A stretch of DNA of 64,000 nt, taken from NCBI RefSeq assembly GCF_036227125.1, contig NZ_CP109435.1, positions 1,612,001 to 1,676,000 on the forward strand, in the 5' to 3' direction. Origin of the DNA: Streptomyces sp. NBC_01485. Lineage in GTDB: Bacteria > Actinomycetota > Actinomycetes > Streptomycetales > Streptomycetaceae. Below, piece after piece: positions 9,283-17,401 of the stretch. Position 1 is the first letter of the stretch; each line of letters starts with the position of its first letter. A program made the translations under genes and the position numbers. The notes beneath the pieces are model-generated. The model was not told where the DNA came from, ran no database searches, and worked only from the letters and a program-made list of their open reading frames with translations.

Positions 9283-9912
9283 TCAGCGGTCGCGGTACCG
9301 CTGCTCCACGGCCACGGCCGCCGCAGCCACCGCCCCCAGGACGGGGACCGCCAGCGGTACGACGACCCAGCCGGACAGGGCCACCATGGCCAGTCCGGCG
9401 ATGAGCAGAAACGATCCGGCGGGGTCGAGCACGGTACGGCGACCGGCCTGCGCGAGCAGGGCGCGCCAGGAGTCGCCCGGCGTCCAGACCGCCGCCGCGC
9501 GCAGCCCGGCGACCATGAGGCCGATCAGCGCGAACAGGCCGACGGCCCCGACGAACGGCCCGCCGGGAATTCCGGCCCGCGCGGCCTGGACGTCCACCCA
9601 GACCGCGGCCACCGCCAGCCACCCGGCCAGCCCGGCCGCCCAGCCGCCGCGCACGGCGGAGCGGAAGTCGGCGACGAACTCCCGCCGGCCGCCGCGCTCA
9701 TGGGCGATGCGGCGGCGCAGGTGCCGGGACCCGGCGGCGAAGGCGGCCGGATACGTGACCACGCCGACCGAGGCCACCACGATCCACACCCCGGTCAGCA
9801 GACACTCGGCGAACACCCCGAACCGCTCGGCGAGGACCGACTCCTCGCGCTCCTCGTGTCGCTCCCTACGACGCCCTTTGTGGCTACGGGCTTTCACACG
9901 CGCTTCGGCCAT
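9283..9912 (-). CDS. YesL-family (DUF624) membrane protein
   Basis: A 209-residue protein with a basic Arg/His-rich N-terminus (residues 1-30) and about five hydrophobic segments. YesL proteins accompany carbohydrate ABC importers, and in Bacillus the yes operon is devoted to rhamnogalacturonan use, which agrees with the lyase next door. It starts 13 nt after the upstream permease stop. The molecular role of YesL is not established. Confidence 0.82.
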   Translation of the reverse strand: MAEARVKARSHKGRRRERHEEREESVLAERFGVFAECLLTGVWIVVASVGVVTYPAAFAAGSRHLRRRIAHERGGRREFVADFRSAVRGGWAAGLAGWLAVAAVWVDVQAARAGIPGGPFVGAVGLFALIGLMVAGLRAAAVWTPGDSWRALLAQAGRRTVLDPAGSFLLIAGLAMVALSGWVVVPLAVPVLGAVAAAAVAVEQRYRDR

Positions 9913-9925
9913 GACGTGACCCGCC

Positions 9926-10846
9926 TCAGCCCTTCAGTCCGGAGGTCGCCATTCCGTCGATGAGATACCGCTGGAAGGCGAGGAAGAACAGCACCACCGG
10001 CAGCAGCGCCACCAGCGACATGGCGATCAGTCCGCCGTAGTTGGCGGCGACGCCGTCGGAGTCGCGGAACATCGTCAGCCCGAGGGAGACGGTGTACTTG
10101 CCGGGCTCGTTGAGGTAGATCAGCGGGCCCATGAAGTCGTTCCAGGCGTTGATGAAGGTGAAGATGGCGCTGGTGATGAGCGCGGGCCGGCACAGCGGCA
10201 GCACGATCGACCAGTAGATGCGCAGGTGCCCGCACCCGTCGAGCCGGGCGGCCTCGTCGAGCTCCCGGGGCAGGTTGCGCATGAACTGCACCATCAGGAA
10301 CACGAAGAACGCCTCGGTGGCCAGGTACTTGCCGATGAGCAGCGGCACGTAGGTGTTGATGAGCTCCAGCTTCTGGAACATCACGTACTGCGGGATGAGC
10401 AGCACGTGGTAGGGCAGCAGGAGCGTGCCGATCATCAGCGAGAACAGCAGGTTCCGGCCCGCGAACCTGATCTTGGCGAACGCGTACGCGGTCAGCGAGC
10501 AGGAGACGAGGATGCCGGCGACGGAGCCGAGCGCGTAGAAGAGGGAGTTCTGGAAGAACGTCCAGATGCTGATGTCCGCTATGCCGTCGGCGAGGCCCTT
10601 GAAGTTGCCGAGGATGGGGCTGGTGGGGAACAGGTCGAGGCTGTTGATGATGTGCTTGCTCGGCTTGAACGAGGCGCCGACGACCCAGAGGACCGGGTAG
10701 AGCACGACCGCGAGGACGAGCAGGGAGCCGAGATGCCAGACGAGCGAGCCGGCCCGTCTGCGGCCGAGGCCGGCCGACTTGTACGCGGCGGGCGGGCCGG
10801 CGGGTGGGCCTGCGGGTGCGGCGGTGGGCGTGGTGGTGGCGCTCAT
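9926..10846 (-). CDS. Carbohydrate ABC transporter permease (MalG-type)
   Basis: A 306-residue inner-membrane permease with a disordered Pro/Ala-rich N-terminus and six transmembrane segments. It has the cytoplasmic EAA loop L-D-E-A-A-R-L-D-G-C-G...I-V-L-P that contacts the ATPase. The MalG-like C-terminus (F-L-A-F-Q-R-Y-L-I-D-G) is intact. Its ATG overlaps the upstream permease stop by 4 nt. No ATP-binding subunit is present; Streptomyces CUT1 importers usually share the MsiK ATPase. Confidence 0.93.
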   Translation of the reverse strand: MSATTTPTAAPAGPPAGPPAAYKSAGLGRRRAGSLVWHLGSLLVLAVVLYPVLWVVGASFKPSKHIINSLDLFPTSPILGNFKGLADGIADISIWTFFQNSLFYALGSVAGILVSCSLTAYAFAKIRFAGRNLLFSLMIGTLLLPYHVLLIPQYVMFQKLELINTYVPLLIGKYLATEAFFVFLMVQFMRNLPRELDEAARLDGCGHLRIYWSIVLPLCRPALITSAIFTFINAWNDFMGPLIYLNEPGKYTVSLGLTMFRDSDGVAANYGGLIAMSLVALLPVVLFFLAFQRYLIDGMATSGLKG

Positions 10847-11808
10847 CGGGCGTCCTCCGCGTCGTTTTCGTAATGCACCCACTTCTTCTGCGACCAGAAG
10901 AGGACGGCCGTCACGAGGGCCACGGCCAGCAGCAGCATCCAGGCCATCGCGGAGGCGAAGCCCATCTGCGCGTTCTTGAAGCCCTGCTGGTAGAGGTAGC
11001 AGGTGTAGACGAGCGTGGCGTCGGCCGGGCCGCAGTAGCTGTTGGAGACGACGTAGGCCGAGCCGAAGATCTGGAAGGAGTGGATGGTCTCCAGCAGCAC
11101 GTTGAAGAAGAGCACCGGGGAAATCATCGGGAGCGTGATGCTCCAGAACCGGCGAAACGGCCCCGCGCCGTCCAGTTCGGCCGCCTCGTACAGTTCCCTG
11201 GGCACCTGCTTGAGACCGGCCAGGAAGATGACCATGGGCGCGCCGAACTGCCAGACGGTGAGCGCGACCAGGCAGTACAGGATCCAGTCGGGGTTGCCGA
11301 CCCAGCCGCCGACATGGACTCCGAAGACCGACATCGTCCGGTCGACGATCGCGTCGTCGGAGAACATGGACCGCCAGACGAAGGCGATCGACACGCTCGC
11401 ACCGATGAGCGAGGGCGCGTAGAAGGCCGCCCGGTAGAAGGCCTGGCCGCGCCGGCTCTGGGCGAGCAGGAGGGCGACGCCGAGCGCGAGCAGCAGCTTC
11501 AGGGGCGTGCCGATGACGACGTACTTCGCCGTCACCTCGACCGACTTCTGCCAGCGCGGATCGTCGAACATCTTCGTGAAGTTGTCGAAGCCGATCCACT
11601 TCGGACTGTTGAAGAGGTTGTAGTCGGTGAAGGCGAAGTAGAGCGACGCCACCATGGGCCCCGCCGTCAGCAGTACGAAGCCGGCGATCCACGGGGACAT
11701 GAAGAGATAGCCGGCGAGGTTCTCCCGGCGCCCCCGCCGCTTGCCGACGGCGGGGGCTGCGGAGCGGGCCTTCCGGGTGGTGGGCGGAGATTCCTTGACG
11801 AGCGTCAC
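10843..11808 (-). CDS. Carbohydrate ABC transporter permease (MalF-type)
   Basis: A 321-residue permease with six transmembrane segments and the EAA loop L-Y-E-A-A-E-L-D-G-A-G...I-T-L-P at about residue 205. A basic N-terminal region (G-K-R-R-G-R-R-E-N) precedes the first segment (Y-L-F-M-S-P-W). It forms the heterodimeric channel with the MalG-type partner encoded just downstream. The gene begins 20 nt after the substrate-binding protein gene, so both are in one operon. Confidence 0.93.
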   Translation of the reverse strand: MTLVKESPPTTRKARSAAPAVGKRRGRRENLAGYLFMSPWIAGFVLLTAGPMVASLYFAFTDYNLFNSPKWIGFDNFTKMFDDPRWQKSVEVTAKYVVIGTPLKLLLALGVALLLAQSRRGQAFYRAAFYAPSLIGASVSIAFVWRSMFSDDAIVDRTMSVFGVHVGGWVGNPDWILYCLVALTVWQFGAPMVIFLAGLKQVPRELYEAAELDGAGPFRRFWSITLPMISPVLFFNVLLETIHSFQIFGSAYVVSNSYCGPADATLVYTCYLYQQGFKNAQMGFASAMAWMLLLAVALVTAVLFWSQKKWVHYENDAEDAR

Positions 11809-11828
11809 AGTTGGTTCCCCATCAGGCG

Positions 11829-13115
11829 TCAGGCTTGGAAAGCGGCCTCGGACTCGTCGAAGAACTGCTTCACCGCGTCGGAGACCTTGGTCTTTCCCAG
11901 GCTCATGTCACCGGCGATGCGCAGGAACGCCGCCTCGACGGTGTCGGCGCCGGAGGGGTGCGGGGTGATCGTGCCGAGGACGCCTGACTTCGTGGTGTCG
12001 GCCTCGTACTGGGCGATCTCCTTGGCGACCGCGTCGGTCGGCTTGAACGCCGCGTACTGCTCGGTGCTGGCGAGGATGCCCCGGTCGTAGCCCATGATCC
12101 TGCCGACCTCGGGGTCGTGGACCATGAAGTCGATGAACTGGGCGACTTCCTTGGGATGCGAGGTGCGCGCGGAGGCGCTCAGCATCAGGGAGGCGAGGTA
12201 CTGGCCGGTGTTCTTGCCGTCCATGGTGGGGATCGGGGCGAGGCCGTACTCGCTGTCGCCCTCGGCGGTGTAGCGGACGGTGAAGTTGTCCCAGGTGAAC
12301 TCCGAGGCGGCGTGCCCGGCCGAGAGGGAGGACTTGGGGCGGTCCTGGGCGACGATCTTCGGGTCGGTGACGACTCCGGCCTTGGTGCGGTTGTAGCCGT
12401 CCTGCCACCACTCCGTCAGATCGGCCTTGTCGAAGCCGAGTCCGTCCTTGGTGAAGAACGCCTTTCCGTTCTGACGGAGATACAGGTCGTAGAGATACAT
12501 GATGCTGAAGTAGCCCGTGTCCCCGGGAACCTTCGTCTTGTCATAGATGGTCTTCAGTGCCTTGAAGTAGTCGTCCCAGGTCCAGCCGGGAGCGGCCTCG
12601 ACGCCCGCCTTCTGGAACGCCTTCTTGTCGATGACCAGCGCCATGGTGTTGGAGCCCACCGGAACACCGAGCTGCTTGCCGTCGACCTCGCCGACCTTGG
12701 TGACGCCCGCGCGGAAATCGTCGAGTCTCAGATTGCCCGCGTCCACCTGGGACTTGAGGTCGAGCAGGATTCCTCTCTTGTCGTACTTCCGAAGAAATCC
12801 GACGGCGTTCTGGAATACGTCCGGGGGATTTCCGCCGGCCGCCTGCGTCTGGAACTTCTCCCAGAATGCGACGTAGTCCTGGAAGTCACCCTGGACCTTG
12901 ATCTTCGGGTACTTCTTCTCGAAGAGCGCGATGCTCTGGTTGATCCTCTTCGTGCGCTCCTCGGCACCCCACCACGCGTAACGGATCGTCACCGTCCCGT
13001 TCCCGGAACCGCTGTCGCCCCCGCATCCCGTCGTCGCGGCCAGCCCGAGCGTGACCGCCGTGGCTCCGGCCGCCTTCAGGATCGTTCGCCTCTCAATATT
13101 CCCGCTGGTTCCCAC
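11829..13115 (-). CDS. Sugar ABC transporter substrate-binding lipoprotein
   Basis: A 428-residue extracellular solute-binding protein (family 1). The N-terminus has a twin-arginine motif (E-R-R-T-I-L-K) and a lipobox ending T-T-G-C at about residue 31, so it is probably a Tat-exported lipoprotein. The body has the two-lobe pattern, with Trp-rich phrases such as Y-A-W-W-G-A near the binding cleft. It is first in the leftward operon SBP-permease-permease-YesL-lyase and presumably binds a pectin-derived oligosaccharide. A LacI-type operator lies about 50 nt upstream of its start. The ligand is inferred from the downstream lyase only. Confidence 0.92.
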   Translation of the reverse strand: MGTSGNIERRTILKAAGATAVTLGLAATTGCGGDSGSGNGTVTIRYAWWGAEERTKRINQSIALFEKKYPKIKVQGDFQDYVAFWEKFQTQAAGGNPPDVFQNAVGFLRKYDKRGILLDLKSQVDAGNLRLDDFRAGVTKVGEVDGKQLGVPVGSNTMALVIDKKAFQKAGVEAAPGWTWDDYFKALKTIYDKTKVPGDTGYFSIMYLYDLYLRQNGKAFFTKDGLGFDKADLTEWWQDGYNRTKAGVVTDPKIVAQDRPKSSLSAGHAASEFTWDNFTVRYTAEGDSEYGLAPIPTMDGKNTGQYLASLMLSASARTSHPKEVAQFIDFMVHDPEVGRIMGYDRGILASTEQYAAFKPTDAVAKEIAQYEADTTKSGVLGTITPHPSGADTVEAAFLRIAGDMSLGKTKVSDAVKQFFDESEAAFQA

Positions 13116-13161
13116 GGTCGGGCCCTCCCCGGAGCGTCGTTGCCGCCTGCATGAATCGTTT

Positions 13162-13179
13162 CAAGAAAGCGCTTGCTGG
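13162..13179. promoter_or_regulatory. LacI-family operator candidate
   Basis: An 18-bp imperfect palindrome around AAGCGCTT, the central CG-containing dyad typical of LacI/GalR operators, lies 47 nt upstream of the substrate-binding protein start. No LacI-family gene is present in the window, so the regulator would be encoded elsewhere. Confidence 0.5.
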
Positions 13180-13472
13180 CACAAGGTACGAGGGGGCCGG
13201 GGGAGCGTCAATGATTCGGACAGGAATTTCTTGTGCGCGGCCTCTGCGAGAAGCGCGGCACTGCTGGGCGATGTTGCGTCTACTGCGGGACGAACTCGCA
13301 GGTGAGGTACGTCCGTTCGGCGCCTCGAACCGGTGACCGGCCGCTGGGGAATCGAACCGGCGGGCCGAAATCCGCCTGGGGGACGGGGGTTGCGTGGGCG
13401 ATGGGGTGACGGTTGGGGTGACGGAAAGGAGTTGCCGGTGTGGAGGCAGGACAGGCGGGGCACGGCCTGACC

Positions 13473-13558
13473 GGCTGGCGGCTGGCGGCTGGCGGCTGGC
13501 GGCTGGCGGCTGGCGGCTGGCGGCTGGCGGCTGGCGGCTGGCGGCTGGCGGCTGGCGG
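13473..13558. repeat. 7-bp tandem repeat (GGCTGGC x about 12)
   Basis: About 12 perfect head-to-tail copies of a 7-bp unit cover 86 nt. All three frames therefore read as the same 7-residue peptide repeat, which rules out frame information. It sits in non-coding sequence upstream of the sugar importer. Confidence 0.95.
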
Positions 13559-13769
13559 ACCACGGGACACCCCGGGGCGGGTGCCGAAGGGCTGCGCGAC
13601 GGAGTGGCGCGAGGGGTGGGAGGAGTGTGTAGCGCCGACGGGGAGGCGCGCGATGATCGTGTCGACAGCGGGAACATCGGGCGGCCGTCGGGGCGGTTGC
13701 CAGCGACTTCTGGGCGGTTGTCAGTGACTGTCGAGCGGACGCCGGGGAGCATGCCGGCCGCACAGAACG

Positions 13770-13807
13770 ACGGCGGCCCGTCTGCACTCTCGCAGACGGG
13801 CCGCCGT
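13770..13807 (-). terminator. Strong hairpin after tRNA-Val copy 2
   Basis: A perfect 16-bp stem with a 6-nt loop lies 6 nt beyond the tRNA 3' end on the minus strand. There is no T-run, as is common for Streptomyces terminators. Confidence 0.7.
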
Positions 13808-13813
13808 TCCGGG

Positions 13814-13885
13814 TGGGCGATACTGGGTTCGAACCAGTGACCTCTTCGGTGTGAACGAAGCGCTCTCCCACTGAGCTAATCGCCC
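13814..13885 (-). tRNA. tRNA-Val(CAC), second copy
   Basis: Base-for-base identical to the tRNA at 3383-3454: same acceptor GGGCGAU/AUCGCCC, anticodon loop UUCACAC and T-arm, and no encoded CCA. A TAATGT hexamer at 13904-13899 (minus) is a possible -10. Confidence 0.97.
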
Positions 13886-14008
13886 GGACGCAGGAAGAAC
13901 ATTACCCCATGTCAGGGGGTGGCCGTGACCACTACCGACCGGCCCCCGCACCCGTGCAGACGATCAGCCGAAGGCCGCCCGAAGATCACCGGACTCGCTC
14001 TCCGAAGA

Positions 14009-14470
14009 TCACTGGTTCTTGATCTTCCAGGGCATCTCCAGACCGAACTTCCACAGGTAGACACCCATGAGCGTGCCGATGATCACGAGGCCGATCGAGG
14101 TCAGGATGATGTTGCGGCGCCGCACCGTCGGGTCGAGTGCGCGCTGTGCCGCCTCGGTGACCTTGCGCTTGGTCCAGCGCAGCACCAGCTGGGCCCAGAC
14201 GAACTCGGTCGCCCAGATCGCCATGCCGCCGAAGATCACGACCCAGCCGGGACCGGGCAGCGGCAGCATGATGATGCCGGCGACCACCACGGCGAGGCCG
14301 ATCACGAAGACACCGACCTGCCAGCTCAGGTGCAGCATGCGGCGCGCCTTGACGTATTCGGGCGCCTTGGAGCCGAGCCCCTGCCCGCGATCTTCCGCCG
14401 GCGTCCCGCCCGGCTTCGACCCGTTCACCGTCACGACCGCCTCACCCGGCTCGTCACTCCCCGTATTCAT
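14009..14470 (-). CDS. TIGR02611-type membrane protein
   Basis: A 153-residue membrane protein, next to ssgB, resembling the actinobacterial TIGR02611 family. A polar N-terminus (about 40 residues) is followed by two hydrophobic hairpins: V-F-V-I-G-L-A-V-V-V-A-G-I-I-M-L-P-L with P-G-P-G-W (residues 54-80), and a C-terminal pair near residues 125-145. The basic loop K-R-K-V-T-E-A-A lies between. Function is unknown. The ATG at 14470 is preferred over an upstream in-frame start at 14533 whose extra residues look non-coding. Confidence 0.8.
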   Translation of the reverse strand: MNTGSDEPGEAVVTVNGSKPGGTPAEDRGQGLGSKAPEYVKARRMLHLSWQVGVFVIGLAVVVAGIIMLPLPGPGWVVIFGGMAIWATEFVWAQLVLRWTKRKVTEAAQRALDPTVRRRNIILTSIGLVIIGTLMGVYLWKFGLEMPWKIKNQ

Positions 14471-14576
14471 ACAGCCAGACCCTACCCGAGAGATTCCAGT
14501 CACCGGAATGGTGGTACTTCGCGAACGAGGCATCGGCCGGAAGAGTTACGTAAAGGCACGCAAAACACGCAGAGGG

Positions 14577-14603
14577 GTTTACAACGGCACCGTAGGTGGC
14601 ATG
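14577..14603 (+). promoter_or_regulatory. Possible stress-sigma (SigH/SigB-type) promoter of ssgB
   Basis: A GTTTAC element (14577-14582) and a GGCATG element (14598-14603) are 15 nt apart, similar to the GTTT...GGGTAT form of Streptomyces SigB-like promoters. ssgB is known from S. coelicolor work to be under SigH control; assignment of this exact site is inference. Confidence 0.4.
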
Positions 14604-14661
14604 TCGATTTCGCCGACGTGCGAATCCCCGAGCGCACACTGAGCGAAAGGCCCTGGCGCTT

Positions 14662-15075
14662 ATGAACACCACGGTCAGCTGCGAGCTGCACCTGCGCCTC
14701 GTTGTGTCGAGCGAGTCCTCCCTGCCTGTCCCCGCAGGCCTGCGGTACGACACGGCCGACCCCTACGCCGTGCACGCCACCTTCCACACCGGAGCCGAGG
14801 AAACCGTCGAGTGGGTGTTCGCCCGCGACCTCCTCGCCGAGGGCCTGCACCGGCCCACGGGAACCGGCGACGTCCGTGTCTGGCCGTCGCGCAGCCACGG
14901 TCAGGGCGTCGTCTGCATCGCCCTGAGCTCTCCTGAGGGCGAGGCCCTGCTCGAAGCCCCGGCGCGGGCCCTGGAGTCCTTCCTGAAGCGGACGGACGCG
15001 GCCGTGCCACCTGGCACGGAACACCGGCATTTCGATCTCGATCAAGAGCTCTCGCACATCCTGGCGGAAAGCTAG
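14662..15075 (+). CDS. ssgB: Sporulation and cell-division protein SsgB
   Basis: A 137-residue SsgA-like protein that matches SsgB as I know it, beginning M-N-T-T-V-S-C-E-L-H-L and containing Y-D-T-A-D-P-Y-A-V and V-W-P-S-R-S. SsgB helps recruit FtsZ to future septum sites in sporulating aerial hyphae, with SsgA. The protein is all alpha/beta and cytoplasmic, with no membrane segment. It is the most strongly conserved SALP and a marker of morphologically complex actinomycetes. The length is exactly typical. The gene is monocistronic, with a long upstream leader and a hairpin downstream. Confidence 0.96.
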   Translation: MNTTVSCELHLRLVVSSESSLPVPAGLRYDTADPYAVHATFHTGAEETVEWVFARDLLAEGLHRPTGTGDVRVWPSRSHGQGVVCIALSSPEGEALLEAPARALESFLKRTDAAVPPGTEHRHFDLDQELSHILAES

Positions 15076-15152
15076 CGCGAGGCTCACACCGAGCCGCCCG
15101 GCGCCGTCCACTCGGGGAGACGGCTCGGGCCGGTACAACCGCATAGGGCATG

Positions 15153-15194
15153 CGCCGACGCCGTGCCACGGGCTCCCGTGGGGCGGCGTCGGCG
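15153..15194 (+). terminator. Probable terminator after ssgB
   Basis: A 10-bp GC stem (15153-15162 with 15185-15194) encloses a second perfect 7-bp hairpin. It lies about 80 nt after the ssgB stop and has no T-run. Confidence 0.5.
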
Positions 15195-15352
15195 TGCGTG
15201 CGGCCCGTTGTGCCTGTTCGCGGCGCGTTCGACGCGTTCGGACAGCGCTCCCAGGCCTCGGGCGTCCGGGCTCCGTCGGCTTCGGACGTCCGGGCTCCGC
15301 CAGGGGTCGGGCATCCGGACTCCCCCAGGGCTGGAGTGTCCGGCACCCCGCA

Positions 15353-15502
15353 GGCTTCGGAGGGGCCGGTGCCCCGCAGCCTTCAGGGGCGGTGCCCCGA
15401 AGCCTTGGGGCCCGGTGCCCCGAAGCCTTGGGGCCCGGTGCCTTGAAGGCTTGGGGCCCGGTGCCTTGAAGGCTTGGGAAGCCGGTGCCCTCGAAGGCTT
15501 CG
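15353..15502. repeat. 23-bp degenerate tandem repeat downstream of ssgB
   Basis: Units starting near 15399, 15422, 15445, 15468 and 15493 share the core GAAGSCTTGGGGCCCGGTGCC. The array drifts from CCGAAGCC to TTGAAGGC forms. Earlier, more diverged copies extend back to about 15353. It lies in the 577-nt spacer between ssgB and the CGNR gene, in which no gene is supported. Confidence 0.85.
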
Positions 15503-15652
15503 AGGGGTCCGGTTGTCCCGCCCTTTCGGTGCCTGGTGGCTGGCACGCGCGGGATCCGTGCCGCGATCGGCCGTGGTTCGACTGCCCGGTGCGGCTACCA
15601 TCGGCCAGCATCGGCGGGCGCTCGCCCGACCCTCCATGCCAGGGAGCGAAAC

Positions 15653-16213
15653 GTGCTGATCACCCATGACACCCGGTGCGCGCTCGATGTCGTGGTGGAT
15701 CTGGTGAACACCGCGGCCGAGGGCGACTCGGCCCCGGACACGCTGCCGGACGTCGCCGCCCTCGCGGATTTCGTACGAAAGCACGACTTCAGTGATGTCG
15801 GTGTGCTCTCCGAGTTCGACCTGTCGGCGGTGCGCAAGGTCCGTGGGCGCTTCGCCGGGATCTTCGCGTCTACGGACCCCCGGACCGCCGCCGGACTGAT
15901 CAACGAGCTGGTCGCCGCCGCCGGCACCACGCCCCAGCTCACGGACCACGACGGCTACGACTGGCATGTGCACTACTTCGCGCCCGGCGCGTCCGTCGCC
16001 GACCACCTGGCGGCCGACTGCGGGATGGCGCTGGCGTTCTTCGTGGTGGCCGGGGAGCAGGAGCGGCTGCGGCGCTGCGAGGCCCCGGACTGCCGGCGCG
16101 CCTTCGTCGACCTCTCCCGCAACCGCTCCCGCCGGTACTGCGACAGCCGCACCTGCGGCAACCGCCTCCACGTGGCCGCCTACCGGGCGCGCCGCAAGGA
16201 GGCCGCGGGCTGA
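15653..16213 (+). CDS. CGNR zinc-finger regulator
   Basis: A 186-residue protein. The N-terminal part (about residues 1-130) is the stress-induced ABATE-like domain with D-L-V-N-T and an L-A-D-F-V-R helix. The C-terminus holds the CGNR finger: C-E-A-P-D-C at about 143-148, then R-Y-C-D-S-R-T-C-G-N-R-L-H-V-A-A-Y-R-A. Four cysteines are placed to bind zinc, and the basic tail is expected to bind DNA. Target unknown. The GTG at 15653 is preceded by AGGGAG. Confidence 0.88.
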   Translation: MLITHDTRCALDVVVDLVNTAAEGDSAPDTLPDVAALADFVRKHDFSDVGVLSEFDLSAVRKVRGRFAGIFASTDPRTAAGLINELVAAAGTTPQLTDHDGYDWHVHYFAPGASVADHLAADCGMALAFFVVAGEQERLRRCEAPDCRRAFVDLSRNRSRRYCDSRTCGNRLHVAAYRARRKEAAG

Positions 16214-16292
16214 GGAGCCCGTGCAGGTTCCGTCGGAATTCCTTGATGCCGACGCGGCCCCGGCGGGTGACGCCGGGGACCGCGGGTACGGC

Positions 16293-16445
16293 TCAGAGCA
16301 GCAGCAGATCGTGCAGCGAAGCCATGAGCAGCAGACACCCGATCACCGCAAGGAAGATCATCAGCGGTGGCTGGGAAAGGGCGAAGAGGCACCCGCGCGG
16401 CTCGTCCTTGGGCGGCGCGGCGTCGCTCTGTGTCGTGTCCAGCAT
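16293..16445 (-). CDS. Small membrane-anchored hypothetical protein
   Basis: A peptide of about 50 residues with a polar N-half (D-T-T-Q-S-D-A-A-P-P-K-D-E-P-R) and one C-terminal transmembrane helix (P-P-L-M-I-F-L-A-V-I-G-C-L-L-L). A GTG at 16496 would give a 67-residue version, but the added residues are not typical, and neither start has a clear ribosome site. The good hydrophobic helix and high third-position GC support coding. Function unknown. Confidence 0.55.
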   Translation of the reverse strand: MLDTTQSDAAPPKDEPRGCLFALSQPPLMIFLAVIGCLLLMASLHDLLLL

Positions 16446-16670
16446 CTCGCGGGCGATGATGACGCAGGTGGCACCCCCCGCGCGATCAACACGCACGGAT
16501 TGAGCGGGAGTTCGCCGGATTCCGTGACGTCGGTTTCAGGCCGTGATCACTTACGTGCGCGGGCAGGCCGACTGTGTCGTTTCCATGCGAGGGCAACTGT
16601 CACGGCCGCAGGTCAGGCCGCCGTCATATGCGGGCCGCCGAAGGTGCGGACCCGCCCCCTGCGCCGTGCG

Positions 16671-17111
16671 TCATATGCCGTGCTTCTTGAGGATGGCCTC
16701 GATATCTCTGAAGTCGTCGGAGGCGCCGGTCGCGCGGGGTGCGGCTGCGGGTCGGGGGGCCGGGCGGGAGGCCTGGCCCAGGGAGGGGGCGGAGGCGGTG
16801 GGGGCCACGGCCTCGGGCTGTGCGGAGCGGGTCGCCGCCTTGCGCTCCTTGCCGCCGCGGCGGCGCTCCACGGCACGGGTGGTGGCGAACAGCGCCCAGG
16901 CGCCGCCGAGCACTCCGAAGCCCAGCCAGGCCGTGGGACTGAAGGCGGTGTCGGCGACCCATCCGACGATGCCGGTCATCACCAGGCCGAGCGGTACGAG
17001 GGCGTAGGCCGCGATGCGGGCGGCCGCCAGGAAGCGCTTGCGGTAGGCCGTGACCACCGCGATGCCCAGGCCGGCCACGGCGACGGCGGAACAGACTGTC
17101 TCGGCGATCAT
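16671..17111 (-). CDS. Conserved membrane protein with disordered tail
   Basis: A 146-residue protein with three hydrophobic segments in the first 90 residues (T-V-C-S-A-V-A-V-A-G-L-G-I-A-V-V; A-Y-A-L-V-P-L-G-L-V-M-T; W-L-G-F-G-V-L-G-G-A-W-A-L-F). A basic Pro/Ala-rich cytoplasmic linker and a short conserved C-terminal helix (D-D-F-R-D-I-E-A-I-L-K-K-H-G-I) follow. The terminal helix suggests docking to a partner. It is divergent from the DsbA-like gene across a 290-nt spacer. Function unknown. Confidence 0.75.
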   Translation of the reverse strand: MIAETVCSAVAVAGLGIAVVTAYRKRFLAAARIAAYALVPLGLVMTGIVGWVADTAFSPTAWLGFGVLGGAWALFATTRAVERRRGGKERKAATRSAQPEAVAPTASAPSLGQASRPAPRPAAAPRATGASDDFRDIEAILKKHGI

Positions 17112-17401
17112 CCGGTCCTCCAGGCGTGACTCACTCGGGCAGGGCTCATACCGACTCGGCACCACGCCCGGCAGGCCGGCGCCTCGTCCCTTCCATCCTG
17201 CACCTGCGCACCCCTCGCGGGCCATCCTTCGACCCGGACATCAGGGACATCTCCGGGTCGGCTCCTTCGCAGGTGCCGCCCGCGCTCCTCCCTCGGGGGC
17301 GGGTCGGGGTCTCCGTGGCGTGCGGCCATGATCCAGGCTCCGGGTTCCGGGGTCCAGGTTCCGGATTGGGGCCGTCGGGCAGGGGCTGGAAGACTGGCGT
17401 C

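Larger units (their letters stand above)
13116..13769. other. Gene-poor spacer with operator and minisatellite
   Basis: The 650-nt spacer between the sugar importer and the second tRNA-Val holds the operator near its left end, the 7-bp tandem repeat in the middle and the tRNA terminator at its right end. Open frames here in both strands are low-complexity products of the repeat and look non-coding. Confidence 0.6.

Noticed and set aside
13394..13840. Overlapping frames through the 7-bp repeat
   Set aside because: A 7-bp repeat opens all frames equally; encoded peptides are pure repeats.
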